Source of the DNA: Cynocephalus volans
Taxonomy: Eukaryota; Chordata; Mammalia; Dermoptera; Cynocephalidae
Assembly (NCBI RefSeq): GCF_027409185.1
Contig: NC_084469.1
Coordinates: forward strand, 101,619,835-101,683,834
Length of the DNA: 64,000 nucleotides
Reading direction: 5' to 3'
Each line of letters begins with the position of its first letter. Position 1 is the stretch's first letter. Of this stretch, positions 23,268 to 34,220 are shown piece after piece. The notes beneath the pieces were generated by a model. That model was given only the letters and a program-made list of their open reading frames with translations. It was not told the origin of the DNA and ran no database searches. A program made the translations under genes and the position numbers.

Positions 23268-24206
23268 ATGGAACCAGGAAATGCAACAAGGGTTTCAGAA
23301 TTTTTACTCCTGGGATTTTCCCAAGACTCAGAGCATCAGCTGATGCTATTTGGGCTGTTCCTGTCCATGTTCGTGGTCACTGTGCTCGGGAACCTGCTCA
23401 TCATCCTGGCTGTGAGCTCTGACTCCCACCTCCACACCCCCATGTACTTCTTCCTCTCCAACCTGTCCTTCACTGACATCTGTTTCACCTCCACCACTGT
23501 CCCAAAGATGCTGGTGAACATCCAGACACAGAGCAAATCCATTACTTATGCAGGCTGCATTGCCCAAATGTATTTTTTTATGGTGCTTGGAGTCATGGAC
23601 ACATTTCTAATCACCGTGATGGCCTATGACCGTTTTGTGGCCATCTGCCACCCCCTGCACTACCTGGTCATCATGAACCCTCGCCTCTGCAGCCTGCTTG
23701 TGTTTGTGTCCTGGATCCTCAGCTTGTCACACGCCCTGATCCAGAGTCTGTTGGTGCTGCGGCTGTCCTTCTGCTCCAACTGGGGAATTGAACACTTTTA
23801 CTGTGAACTTGCTCAGGTCCTCACGCTTGCCTGCTCAGACACACTCGTCAACCACATCCTGATATATATGGTGATGGGTCTTCTTGGCTTTGTGCCCTTC
23901 TCAGGGATCATTTTCTCCTATAGCCGAATTGTCTCTTCCATCCTGAGGATCCCATTTACTAACGGCAAGTATAGAGCCTTTTCTACCTGTGGGTCTCACC
24001 TGTCTGTGGTTTTGTTGTTCTATGGGACAAGCCTTGGTGTGTATCTCAGTTCTGATGCATCCTCCTCTTCCTGGAAGGGAATAGTGGCCTCAGTGATGTA
24101 TGCAGTGGTCACTCCCATGCTGAACCCCTTCATCTACAGCTTGAGGAACAGTGACATTAAGAGGGCCCTACAAAGACTTCTTGGGAGAAAGCTCTATGTT
24201 CACTGA
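23268..24206 (+). CDS. Olfactory receptor, OR7 family, intact (312 aa)
   Basis: Class II odorant receptor, a 7-TM GPCR of olfactory cilia that couples to Golf. The ATG at 23268 is the family start: MEPGNAT with N-glycosylation site N5, then EFLLLGF. Visible signatures: GNLLI in TM1, [14 protein letters not shown] in TM2, C97 before TM3, [15 protein letters not shown] at 118-132 with D121-R122, a second-loop cysteine in [29 protein letters not shown] in TM6, and [12 protein letters not shown] in TM7 with N286-P287. The length is typical and no lesion is seen. N-terminus and loops read closer to OR7A/7C/7G than to OR7D. It is not flanked by the tandem units carrying the OR7D-like copies, so it is a separate lineage. 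The ligand is unknown. Confidence 0.95.
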   Translation: MEPGNATRVSEFLLLGFSQDSEHQLMLFGLFLSMFVVTVLGNLLIILAVSSDSHLHTPMYFFLSNLSFTDICFTSTTVPKMLVNIQTQSKSITYAGCIAQMYFFMVLGVMDTFLITVMAYDRFVAICHPLHYLVIMNPRLCSLLVFVSWILSLSHALIQSLLVLRLSFCSNWGIEHFYCELAQVLTLACSDTLVNHILIYMVMGLLGFVPFSGIIFSYSRIVSSILRIPFTNGKYRAFSTCGSHLSVVLLFYGTSLGVYLSSDASSSSWKGIVASVMYAVVTPMLNPFIYSLRNSDIKRALQRLLGRKLYVH

Positions 24207-24294
24207 TGGGAACACTGGTCCTAGATTTTTTGAAATAGCAGAAAGACTAGCAGTGGGCTAAAGAAATCACATCAAAGTTTGCTTCTCACCCATT

Positions 24295-24740
24295 CTATTT
24301 CTTTATTTATTAATTGGTTATAGATATTCATGGGGTACAAAGCTGGCCATCACCACTTGTGCCCAAGATGTGATGGCCAGATTAATACTATCAGGATGTG
24401 CATTACCACAAATTGTGATTATTCCCTGTGTCCCCCACGCAATTAATTGCTGACCTCCCTCCCCACCCCACTCTGCAACCCTAGGTGTGTTCTCTCCCTC
24501 TGCAAGTCCAACACACCACTATCATCTTTCTTTCCTTCCTTCTTTCCCTCTTAGCTCCCACTTACGAGTGAAGACATGCTGTATTTTTTTCCTCTGTGCC
24601 TGGCTTATTTCACTCAACATAATTTTCTCCACACTATTTCTTCATCTTTGGTCAGAATTGCCTTGTGAACACTTTGTCTGAACCTCTTATGGTGATTCAG
24701 TCATCCTCGGTTCTATCCCCCCACTCCCACTCCCTCTTTC
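24295..24740 (-). mobile_element. L1 3'UTR fragment, minus strand
   Basis: 'ttagctcccacttacgagtg' and 'ctggcttatttcactcaaca' are the reverse complement of the L1 3' end. The upstream part ('ggggtacaaagctggccatc') is its 3'UTR tail. Confidence 0.75.
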
Positions 24741-24879
24741 AACTCCTTATATTACCGCATTTCAGCTTGGCATTTGCAGTCCTGCAGGTCAATACAGAAA
24801 GTTCAAGTACTGACTTGGAAGCTGTTGGAAAAGACTGAGAAATAGTACATGTCATCAGTAACCATTGCTAGCACTTACC

Positions 24880-25030
24880 AAATTCATACATTTGGTAATG
24901 CTTATTGAGCACCTATAGAGTTCAGACTGTCCTGGGTGTCTGGGATACAGCAGTGGGGAAAAAAATACCAGACAAAAATCCTCACCCCTATAGAGCTCAG
25001 ATCCAGGATAGCAAAATTTATCAGATCATG
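24880..25030. repeat. Ancient repeat fragment (MIR- or L2/CR1-like)
   Basis: 'cttattgagcacctatagag' and 'ctgggatacagcagtgggga' follow a common ancient mammalian repeat. A probable continuation lies at 26500-27060. Confidence 0.45.
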
Positions 25031-25339
25031 TTCTGTGTCCACAGATAAAATAGACGCACAGATTCAGACTCATAATTCAGAAGAGCAAGAATTGAGTGAC
25101 ACAGTTGCCACCCTATGCATATGTGATACCGACAGCTGCCTGAGATGTGCAATAGGGCAGGACCAGTGGACAGTCAGCAGCAATTAGCAAAGACAGCTGG
25201 CCCAATAACCTTGAGCAACCTCCCCACTAATGTTTTCTAGTTCTTTTTTATTAACTCACCCCAGCATTTGAAAATCCTCCCATCTTTTGTTCCTATGGAG
25301 TTGCAGTCAATTTCTCTCCCTATTGCAATGGTCTTTATT

Positions 25340-25730
25340 TTTGGAATAGATTTTTTAAATAGCAGTTTTACATTTACAAAAAAATTGAGCAGAAAGTACA
25401 CTGTTCACATACCCCCCACACACCCACACCCCCACACACAGTTTCTCCTATTATTAACATCTTGCTTCAGTGTGGTCCATTTATTACAATCACAACCAAT
25501 ATTAATATATCGTTAACTAAACTTTACAATAGTTTTCCCTCTTTGTGCTGTACAGTTCTATGGGTTTTGCCCAATACATAGGGTTATGTATTCACCATTA
25601 CAGTATCATACAGAACAGTTTCACTGCCTTAAAAATCCTCTGTGCTCCACCTGCTCATCCTTCTCTCCCTCACTCCCTCCTCCCTGAAACTCGGTAACTA
25701 CTCATCTTTTTTTCTTTTCTTCCCCACTAC
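25340..25730 (-). mobile_element. Ancient L1 3'UTR fragment, minus strand
   Basis: 'aaattgagcagaaagtacac', 'acagtatcatacagaacagt' and 'aaaaatcctctgtgctccac' recur in old mammalian L1 3'UTRs. Confidence 0.65.
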
Positions 25731-25734
25731 CTCA

Positions 25735-26215
25735 AACAGTTATCATTTCTTTGTACTGAGAACATTAAAAATACTGTCTTCCAGCTAGTTGAAATTATAC
25801 GATAAATTGTTGTTAATTATAGTCTCCCTACAGTGCCATAGAGCACTAGATCTTATTCTTCCTATTTAGCTGTAATTTTGTATCTATTATCCAACCTCTC
25901 GGTATCCTCTTGCCCCACTACCCTCCCCAGCCTCTGGTAACCACCATTCTACTCCCTACTTCTACATGATCAACTTTCTTAGCTTCCACATATTAGTGAA
26001 AACATGCGGTATTTCTCTTCCTTTTCCTGGCTTACTTCACTTAACATAATGTCCTCCAGGATCTTCCATATTGCCTCATGGCTGGTTTTCATTCTTTTTT
26101 ATGGCTGAATCATATTCCATTGTGTATTTACACGACATTTTCTTTACCATTCATCTGTTGATGGACACTTGGTTGATTCCTTATCTTGGATACTGTGAAT
26201 AGTGCAATAGTCTGT
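25735..26215 (-). mobile_element. Old L1 3' end, minus strand
   Basis: 3'UTR phrases ('tatagtctccctacagtgcc', 'cctctggtaaccaccattct') pass into the ORF2 end read in reverse ('ctgttgatggacacttggtt'). Confidence 0.8.
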
Positions 26216-26479
26216 AATAAAGTCTTCCTTGTCTATTTGACTCATCAGGTGCAATTTTTCTTTGACACAATCAGTGACTTTCCAGGCTTTGTAACCAATT
26301 TCTACCAAACAATATTTTGTACTGACAATGAAATTGCACAATATCTTCCTTAAGTGAATAATATCATATCCCGCAAAGGACTTTGGACAGGAAGATGACC
26401 GAACTCACTTTGTGGGTGACCTGAATAAATTTAATTTGGAAAAGATTGGCTGTGGCACCCAGGTTGTTCCTCAGAATGC

Positions 26480-27060
26480 TCAGAACTTGTGAGTTCACTC
26501 AGAATGTAATGACAGTAGAAGAGGAATAGGGAGACTACGTCGATGGAGAGAACATCAAGGATATTTAGATGGGGGTCATGGAAGGCATCATTAAGTGCTG
26601 TTATTGAAGTGGAAAGCTGAATAAGAAAGTAGAGAACATTCTAGACATAGAGAATAAAGTGTAATGGCCCAGAGGCTTAAAGTAACATGGTCTGTTTGAA
26701 GAACTAAAAGAAAGAGAATAGGTTTAGACAAGTGGTTTTCAAACTTAGCATCCATCATCATCACCTGGAGAGCTTGTTAAACCACAGGTTGGTTCCTGAA
26801 GCTGAGGTTTGGATGCAGCAGGTTTGGGGTGGGGCTCAACTTTGCATTTATAAGTTCTCCAGGGAGCAGAAATAGCAGAGATAGCTAGAAAGAGGAGAGA
26901 CCAAACAATGAAGAGTCTTATACACACTGGTATAAAGCAATAAATTTTATTTTAGGAATAGCAGAAATGATTGGAGGTTTTTAAGTAGAGATGCCATGTT
27001 TTAATCACACCTTTTTAAAAAATTCTGTCTGCCTGGGGAAAAACTGAATATGGAGAAATA
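26480..27060 (+). repeat. Ancient LINE-like repeat interrupted by a MER5-like element
   Basis: 'gaacattctagacatagaga', 'gtaatggcccagaggcttaa' and, after the MER5 insertion, 'attggaggtttttaagtaga' plus 'tctgtctgcctgg' keep the order of an old, widespread mammalian repeat. Family name uncertain. Confidence 0.45.
26735..26870 (+). repeat. MER5A-like hAT MITE
   Basis: 'gtggttttcaaacttagc', 'atcacctggagagcttgtt', 'ggggtggggctcaac' and 'aagttctccagg' match the inverted-repeat plan of MER5. It is nested within the repeat at 26480-27060. Confidence 0.65.
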
Positions 27061-27284
27061 ACTTAGGAAACATTTGCATGATTAGAAATAAAATGTTAAG
27101 ATGAACTGTTTATGAAGAATAAGAAAAAAAACATATAACTGAGACAGGCAAGTTTAGATAATGTTAATTGTTTTGATATTAGGCAAAAGGAAAAGGGGAT
27201 CTGAAATGACAAAATGTGGGGTGGGGGGGCAGTGACCTGAAAGAGTTTATCTACTTGAAAATTTGAACAGACATATGCTTGTGA

Positions 27285-27515
27285 ATTTTGACAGCAGAAA
27301 CAAGAGAGTTAAATAGTGCCTTCCAGCATGAAATTAAAGCACCTTACACCTGTTGCTGTCACCTGTCTGTGTATCTCTTTATTGTATGGGACAGACCTTG
27401 GAATGTTCCTCAGTTCTTCAGAAAACTTCCCTCCCAAAAAATGGAAATACACACAGTGTTAAGCACTGTGGTCATCTGGATGCTTAATTTCTCCAAAATA
27501 TAGTGAACAGAGCAA
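27285..27515 (+). pseudogene. Olfactory-receptor 3' relic
   Basis: 'gctgtcacctgtctgtg' followed by 'tctctttattgtatgggaca' and 'gaccttggaatgttcctcag' aligns with the TM6-TM7 coding segment of the intact OR genes (23990-24060 and 46000-46060). Beyond it, 'cactgtggtcatctggatgc' and 'ttaatttctccaaaatatag' are decayed versions of the '[11 protein letters not shown]' region. Only the last quarter of a receptor is visible, with indels and stops. Old and nonfunctional. Confidence 0.65.
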
Positions 27516-28190
27516 TTGGCGTGTCCCTGATCAAACTTGTAATAGAATCAGGGGAGAAAGGGGATAGGTGCTTATGAATGGACCACAGGCTTCAGGAATC
27601 TGAAGTATGCTGCACATGCAGATACATATGTTACCTTATTATTTTGAACGTCACACTCTCTATGAAACATCTCTGAATTTGGATTTCCCAATTCATTAGT
27701 ATTCTTTAGATGGACCCACCCTCACCCCCCACCCCTGCCACCCTAAACTTTGTATTCTGTATCTCCTGTCTTTGAATTTTCCACCAGTGATTCCAGCACT
27801 GGGTATGATTAACAAAATACTGCTGACAATCCAAACCCTACCTTGGAATTGTCTTTAAAATCTTACCAAATTAATTTTATTGGTAATGAGGCGTCCCAAG
27901 TTGAGTTCCTTGGGAAGCAGACTCTAAGATGGAGGTTTACATACAGGATGTTTACCAGGCAGTGCTACTGGAATCAATACCAATGGAAGGGCAGACATGT
28001 AGTTAGAAATTTGAGGCTCACCTAAAGAGAGGTCTTGCCTTTGTCCCAACTCCTGGGAGTTTACTGCTAAACCCTTGAAATGTCCCTGCTAATAGGGTTG
28101 CCTGGGTTATTCATGGCAGGCCCCTCAGACCACAGCTGGTAGTTGGCCCTAATGAGATTGCTCAGGATGGACATTGGTCACACCTGAAAT
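27516..28190. other. Intergenic sequence, nothing recognised
   Basis: No gene or named repeat identified with confidence. Confidence 0.45.
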
Positions 28191-28740
28191 TCCAACCATT
28201 TGATTATAGTGTGCGGGTCTTCCGGCTACATGATATCAGCTTGACATGTTTGTGGGGGGACTGGAAATTGTGTTCAGTCTCATAGAAAATAATTCAATCA
28301 ATCATCCCAGTGCAATGAAGTCTCAATAAGAGTTCTGGACACCAAGCTCAGGTGAGTTGCCATGGTTGGAAATACTCTCAGCATTGTTACACATTGTAGC
28401 CAGGATGAGGTAATGTGTTTGGACTCCATGAGGGGTGGACATCCAGAAGCTTCATGTTTGGATCCTCTCAGATCTTGCCCTGTGTATCTTCCTTTAACTG
28501 GTTCTAATTTCAATCCTTTTGCTGTACTAAACTGTAATAATAAGTAGAGCACTTTCCTGAGTTTAGTGAATCATTCTAGCAAACTATCATGCCTAAGTGA
28601 GTCTGTAGGGACTCCCAAATTTGTAACAAGATGTTCTGAAGTGAGGGTGGCCCTGCAGACCCACAAACATGTGAAGCATGTCTGAAGTATGGACAGCCTT
28701 GTGAGGACTGTTCTCTCACATTCTGCAACATGACAAACTC
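28190..28740 (+). repeat. LTR-like repeat (ERVL-type suspected)
   Basis: 'ggatcctctcagatcttgcc', 'ctgtgtatcttcctttaact', 'gtactaaactgtaataataa', 'ctgagtttagtgaatcattc' and 'tagcaaactatcatgcctaa' keep the order of a common mammalian LTR-type repeat. No internal coding region is attached. Weak naming. Confidence 0.4.
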
Positions 28741-29034
28741 AGAGAGAAGGGCAGAGGAAAAAACTGAGCCAAGTGTCACTCTGTCAAAACCTCTGAAAAC
28801 CACCAGCGAGCTCTGGAGCTGGGATGGTCTCTTGGAGTTGGCTGGAATTGGGGCAGAGAAGCCAAGACATTATACTCCACATCAATCAGTCATTGAATGT
28901 GGGGTTCTACAGGAAGGAGGCATGAGTGGGTTAAGGTGTCTCTCTGCAGCTGAAGCTGAGCCCACAGGGACAGATTTTGGTGGGCTGAGAAGTACCCCCA
29001 ACACTGGGAGCAACATGTCTGTCATTCCTGATGG

Positions 29035-29520
29035 GAGATTTTTATTTTTTATTTATTTTATTTCATTTTATTTTATTTTTTAAATTTTATTTTATTTTGT
29101 CAATATACAATGTGGTTGATTATTGAGGCCCATTATCGAATCCTCCCCCCCTCCTCCCTCTCTCCCCTCCCCCCCAACAACCTCATATCTGTTTGCTTGT
29201 CGTATCAACTCAAGGAATTGTAATTGTTGTGTCTTCTTCCCTGCCCCCCCCAGTTTATTTGTGTATTTATTTATTTATTTTTAGCTCCCACAGATATGTG
29301 AGAACATGTGATATATCTCTTTCCGAGCCTGACTCATGGCACTTAATATAATTCTCTCTAGGTCCATCCATGTTGTTGCAAATGGCAGTATTTTATTCTT
29401 TTTTATAGCTGAGTAGTATTCCTTTGTGTGCATATATCACATTTTCCATATCCACTCATCTGATGATGGACATTTAGGCTGATTCCAACTCTTAGCTATT
29501 GCAAATAGCGCTGCATAGTA
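29035..29520 (-). mobile_element. L1 3' end, minus strand
   Basis: An AT-rich tail, then C-rich runs (reverse of the G-rich 3'UTR tract), 'tttgcttgtcgtatcaactc', 'tttttagctcccacagatat', then the reversed ORF2 end to 'gctattgcaaatagcgctgc'. It is similar to the 3'UTR at 58800-59085 and so relatively young. Confidence 0.88.
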
Positions 29521-29524
29521 TATA

Positions 29525-29765
29525 TGAAACATCTGTAAGTGTAGAGCCCAGTGGCATTAAATAAATTCACCTTGTTGCACAGCCATCACTACCATCCATC
29601 TCTAGACCTCTTTTTATCTTGCAGAAGAGAAACTCTTTGCACATTAAACACTAATTCTCCACTCCCCCTACATCTAGCCCCTGTAAACCAACTTTCTACT
29701 TTCTCTCTGTATGATTTTGATCCACCTAGGTACCTCAGGAAAGTGGAATTGCACGATTTCCACTT
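29525..29765 (-). mobile_element. Ancient L1 3'UTR fragment, minus strand
   Basis: 'agtggcattaaataaattca', 'cagccatcactaccatccat' and 'tgtaaaccaactttctactt' are standard old-L1 3'UTR phrases. It abuts the end of the OR pseudogene. Confidence 0.65.
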
Positions 29766-29786
29766 AGTACAGAGATCAGTGATGCT

Positions 29787-30724
29787 TCATGGACAACAGG
29801 CTGCTCTGCTGAAAAGTCTTCCCAGGGCTCGCATCACAACCTTGTTCCTCAGGTTGTACAGGAAGGGGTTCACCATGGGGGTGACCACAGTGTACATCAC
29901 TGAGGTGATTAAGCTTCTCTGAGAAGAATGGTTCAAAACAGAACTGACATAGTCCCCAAGGCTTATCCCATAGTACAAGGAGACCATAGAGAGGTGAGAC
30001 CTATAGGTGGAAAATGCTTTATCCTTGCCTGCAATGGAGAACATCTGTATTAAAGAGGAGACTATATGATAGTAAGAGAAGAGGATCCAATGACAGGAAA
30101 CACCCACAGCAGTGCAGCTGCAACATACAAGAAGATGTTATTAATGAGGGTATCAGAGCAGGCCACCTTGAGAAGCTGAGACAGGTTGCAGAAGAAATGC
30201 AGAATCTCTGTACCTGTAGAGAAGGTCAGCCTCTTCATCAGTAGAATTTGAAGAAGGGAGGCCCAGCAAATGATGAACCAAGACATCAGAAACAACAAGG
30301 CACAGAGGTGGGAGGTCATGATGACTGTATAATGCAGGGGGTGACAGATGGCCACAAAGCAGTCATATGCCATTATAGTCAGTAAGAAATTATCCATTCC
30401 AGCAAAAATCATTAAAAAATACATCTGGGCAAGGCACTCTATGTAGAAGATGTCTTTGCTCTGTGCTTGGATGTTCACCAGCATTTGGGGGGCGATGGTG
30501 GAGATGAAACAGATGTCAATAAAGGACAGGTTGGAGAGGAAGAAGTACATGGGTGTGTGGAGATGGGAGTCTGAGATGATGGCCAGAATGATGAGCAGGT
30601 TCCCATGTACTGTGACCAGGGACACTGACAAGAATAATCCCAAAAGTAAGGGCTTCAGTTCAGAATTCTCTGAGAAGCTGATGGGGAGAAACTCTGATAG
30701 TTCAGTGTGGTTTTCTGCTTCCAT
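29787..30724 (-). pseudogene. Olfactory receptor pseudogene, OR7D-like, inverted, one frameshift
   Basis: The minus-strand start at 30724 reads [12 protein letters not shown], the same opening as the intact gene at 45274, then runs in frame through TM5. Near 30086-30088 one base is missing from a GGATCC stretch (intact relatives have 'gggatcc'), shifting the frame. The rest ([11 protein letters not shown] to the stop at 29787) is open in the other frame. Other defects: the DRY arginine is cysteine ([12 protein letters not shown]), and the usual FLLLGLS reads FLPISFS. The family N-glycosylation site is kept. The upstream splice-acceptor region is conserved with the 45274 gene. If the missing base were an assembly error this would be nearly full-length, but R122C would still probably impair G-protein coupling. 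Confidence 0.9.
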
Positions 30725-31394
30725 GTAGCTGGGGTGTCTGATGGGCAAAGAGGCAAAAGCAACGTTCAATGAACAGCTAACTGACAACTTAGCTAGTCAT
30801 CACTTCACAAAGTCTCCCTTGCCTGGACATCTGTCACCCTTTATGGAGTCCTTTGATTAACAGAGATCCACCCAGCCAAGTGGTAGCCCATTTCCATTTA
30901 AATGTGTAAAATTATTTTGACTTTTTTGACATAGCTGAAATTTCTATCTAACTTCTACTAACTGGATCAAATTCTCTTATTTTTATCTGTGGTCACAAAA
31001 TAATTTCCTCTTTGATATGACCTTTCTAAAGTAATTTAAAACATCTCACATCTTTTTCTTAATAATACCATTCCTACTTTCATTCTAATAGCTCTACAAT
31101 AGTGGTAAAGACGTAAATTTTTAACCCAAACAATCTTTATTCTGTGACCTGATGCTTCCTATTGATGTGACAGATAACTCCTATTGCCTTATTCCCTTGT
31201 ACCACAAATCTGGTTATTACTATTACTTTCTTTGTGAAGTTTAAAAATGTCTTTCTGCACAGTATGATCTCATTAGATGATGATCATGATGACGATTAGT
31301 CTCCTCTTATAATAATTATTTTAGACATATAACTCTCCCGATGTGGGTGTGCATAGAGATATGATTTACAAAATGGGTCTCAACCTAACAAGAG
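30725..31394. other. Flank of the inverted OR pseudogene and AT-rich spacer
   Basis: 30725-30830 is the reverse complement of the unit II promoter-proximal flank ('gtgaagtgatgactagct', 'gctgttcattgaac'). Beyond that I see no gene or named repeat. Confidence 0.6.
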
Positions 31395-31914
31395 AGAGAG
31401 AGACTGAAACGCAGTAATAGTCAGGGATTTCAGCACTCCACTTTCAGCAATGAAGAGATCATCCAAGCAGAAAATTAACCAGGGCACATCAGTTTATCTC
31501 CACTGCAGACCAGTTAGACATAACAAACATTTATACAACATTCCATGCAATGGCTGTAGAACACATATTCCTCTCAGTGGCACATAAAACATTCTCAAAA
31601 ATAGACCAGAAGCTAGGCCATAAAACAAGCCTCAACAATTCAACAAATTTGAAATTATATCAACTATCTTCTCAGACCACAATGGAAAAGAACTAGAAAT
31701 CAATAACAGAAGAAACATTGGAAACCATTCAAGTACATGGAAAATAAACAGCATGCTTCTAAGCAATGAATAGGTCAAAGAAGAAATTTAAAATGAAATT
31801 TAAAAATTACTGGAGACAACTGAAAATGAAAACACAACATACCAGAATCTATGGGATATAGAAAAAACAGTTCAAAGAGGGAAGTTTATAGCACTAAGTG
31901 CCTGCATCTAAAAA

Positions 31915-32060
31915 TGATGGTGATATTTGCAGAAGAATTTTAGTGCAATTAATGTCACAGAATTATACACTTAAAAAAGTTAAAATGGTAAATTTTATGT
32001 TCTATATATTTTATCACAATAAAAATGTAAAAGATAAACAAATTCTGAAGTATAAACCTT
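31915..32060 (+). repeat. Ancient L1 3'-end-like scrap inside the old L1
   Basis: 'cagaattatacacttaaaaa' followed by 'ttaaaatggtaaattttatg' and 'ttttatcacaataaaaatgt' is the typical end of old L1 subfamilies. It interrupts the ORF2 sequence, which resumes at 'aataaacaacctaatgtcac'. Confidence 0.55.
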
Positions 32061-32459
32061 CCAATAAACAACCTAATGTCACACCTCAAGGAACAAGAAA
32101 AATAAGAACAAGCCAAATACAAAATTAGAAAGAGAGAAATAATAAAGATCAGAGAAGAAATAAATGAATTAGAGATATTTTTTAAATGCAAAAGGTCAAT
32201 GAAACAAAGAGTTCGCTTTTCTAATTGATAAACAAAATTGATAGACCTTAAGCTAAACTAACCAAGAAAAATAAAAGACAAAGTGAGAAACAAAAAAGAA
32301 GATAATACAACTAATTCTACAGAAATAGAGAGGATCATAAGAGATTACAATGGACAACCATATGCTAACAAAATGGAAAACCTAGAAACAGTGGATAAAT
32401 TTCTGGACACATACAACTTATCAAGGTTGAATCATGAAGGATTAGAAAATTTAAATAGA

Positions 32460-32911
32460 GTAGTATTCCATTGTGTAGATGTACCACATTTTCCATCTCA
32501 GCTACTCCGCGCCACCAGCTATAAAAACGAATGAAATACTGCCACTTGCAACAACATGGATGGACCTCGAGAGAATTATATTAAGTGAAACAAGTCAGGC
32601 ACAGAAAGAGAAATACCACACGTTCTCACTTATTGGTGGGAGCTAAAAATTAATATATAAATTCACACACACACACACAAAACCGGGGGGGGGGGGAGAA
32701 GATATAACAACCACAATTACTTGAAGTTGATACGACAAGCAAACAGAAAGGACATTGTTGGGGGGAAGGGGGGAGGGAGAAGGGAGGGAGGTTTTGGTGA
32801 TGGGGAGCAATAATCAGCCAAAATCTATATCGACAAAATAAATTTTTTAAAAAAAATTAAAAAATAAATAAATAATTTTTTTAAAAAAACCAAAAAGATA
32901 AAAATTAAAAA
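32460..32911 (+). mobile_element. Twin-primed (5'-inverted) young L1 3' end with perfect TSD
   Basis: 32460-32497 is the reverse complement of the ORF2-end sequence just upstream of the forward part. The forward part starts at about 32518 ('agctataaaaacgaatgaaa') and runs through (CA)n, G-rich tracts and an A-rich tail. Identical 16-base duplications 'agaaaatttaaataga' flank it at 32444-32459 and 32912-32927. The host L1 sequence continues on the far side. Confidence 0.93.
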
Positions 32912-33355
32912 AGAAAATTTAAATAGAAAAATAACAAGTAATGAGATTGAAGCAGTAATGAAAAGTGTCCCAACAAAGAAAAATCCTGGACCAGACACCT
33001 TCACTATCTAATTCTACCAAATATTTAAAGAAAAACTAATGCCAATTCTGCTCAAACTTTGCAAAAAATTGAAGAGAAGGGAATACTCCAAACTCATTCT
33101 ATGAGGCCAACATTGCCCTCATATCAAAACCAAAAAAGGACCAACAAAAAAACTATAGAGCAATATCTCTAATTAACATAAATGCAAAAATCCTCAATGA
33201 AATGCTAGTGAACTGAATCCAATAACACGTTAACAAGATCATTTGCCATGATCAAATGGGATTCATCTCGGGGATGAAAGGATGGCTCAACAGATGCAAA
33301 TCCATAAATGTGAAACACCACTTTAATAGAGTAAAGGACAAAAACTATCTAATCA

Positions 33356-33866
33356 GCTCTCTTTTGCTGTCTAGCATCATGTGATCTGCTTGTACCTGCC
33401 AGCTGCTTGCCATTTTCCACCATGAGCAGAAGCAGACTGTGGCCTGTATCAGATGCAGCTGTCCCAGAATCTGATTCTTTTATTGCACACTGAGAGAGTA
33501 TGAGACAGATGATTATAAATTTCTCTGAACCTTTTGGAAGAGACTTGCTCAATATCTCTGGTGGTCTAGGGAGAGCTCATAATCATGCATGACATGACAA
33601 TAACGAAAATTCCTGGACTCCTCGGGAATGGCAGTTCTAGAGTAACAAATCCATGGGGATTTCTATAGAGATGAATCTCCACAATTAAAATGTAGATATT
33701 TGGAATTCAGTAAACATTGAATTGGTTGAATCGGTCTGTTGGGAAACTTCCAAAATCTTCCCAAAAAACGTTTTCTTATTTTCTGTTTGCAATAGACATA
33801 AATAGAACCAAATATTTTAGATAATGCTAAGAAAAAAAAAAACCCAAGAAACAAAACAAACAGAAA
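33356..33866 (+). mobile_element. Unidentified retroinsertion with TSD, carrying part of a MaLR-like LTR
   Basis: About 510 bases interrupt the old L1 between 'aaaactatctaatca' (33341-33355) and 'aaaaccatctaatca' (33867-33881), a 14/15 target duplication. The insert begins with text like the 3' half of the LTR at 19990-20432 ('accatgagcagaagcagact', 'gtcccagaatctg'), continues into unrecognised sequence and ends in an A-rich stretch (about 33828-33866). It looks like an L1-mobilised transcript, but I cannot name the source. Confidence 0.65.
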
Positions 33867-34194
33867 AAAACCATCTAATCATTTCAACAAATGCAGAAAA
33901 GCATTTCATAAATTTTAACACCACTTCATGATTAAAAAAACCCAACAAATTAGGTATAGAAGGAATGTACCTCAATTCAGTAAAGGCCACATATAACAAA
34001 CCCACAGATAATATCAACTGATGGACAAAAGTTGCAGGCTTTTCCCCTAATAACTGGAGCAAGACAAGGATGCCCACTTTCACCACTCTTATTAAACATA
34101 GTACTTCAAGTTCCAGCCAGACAAATAAGGCAAGAGAAAGCAAATTGGAAAGGAAGAAGTCAAACTGTCCCTATTTGCAGATGACAGAATCATA

Positions 34195-34220
34195 TATATA
34201 TATTTCATATATATATATAT
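34195..34220. repeat. (TA)n microsatellite
   Basis: Short TA-rich run within the old L1 just after the FADD-equivalent region. Confidence 0.8.

Noticed and set aside
28730-29083. 117-codon plus-strand frame
   Set aside because: Runs from LTR-like sequence into the AT-rich tail of a reversed L1; composition ends in Phe/Tyr runs from the tail.
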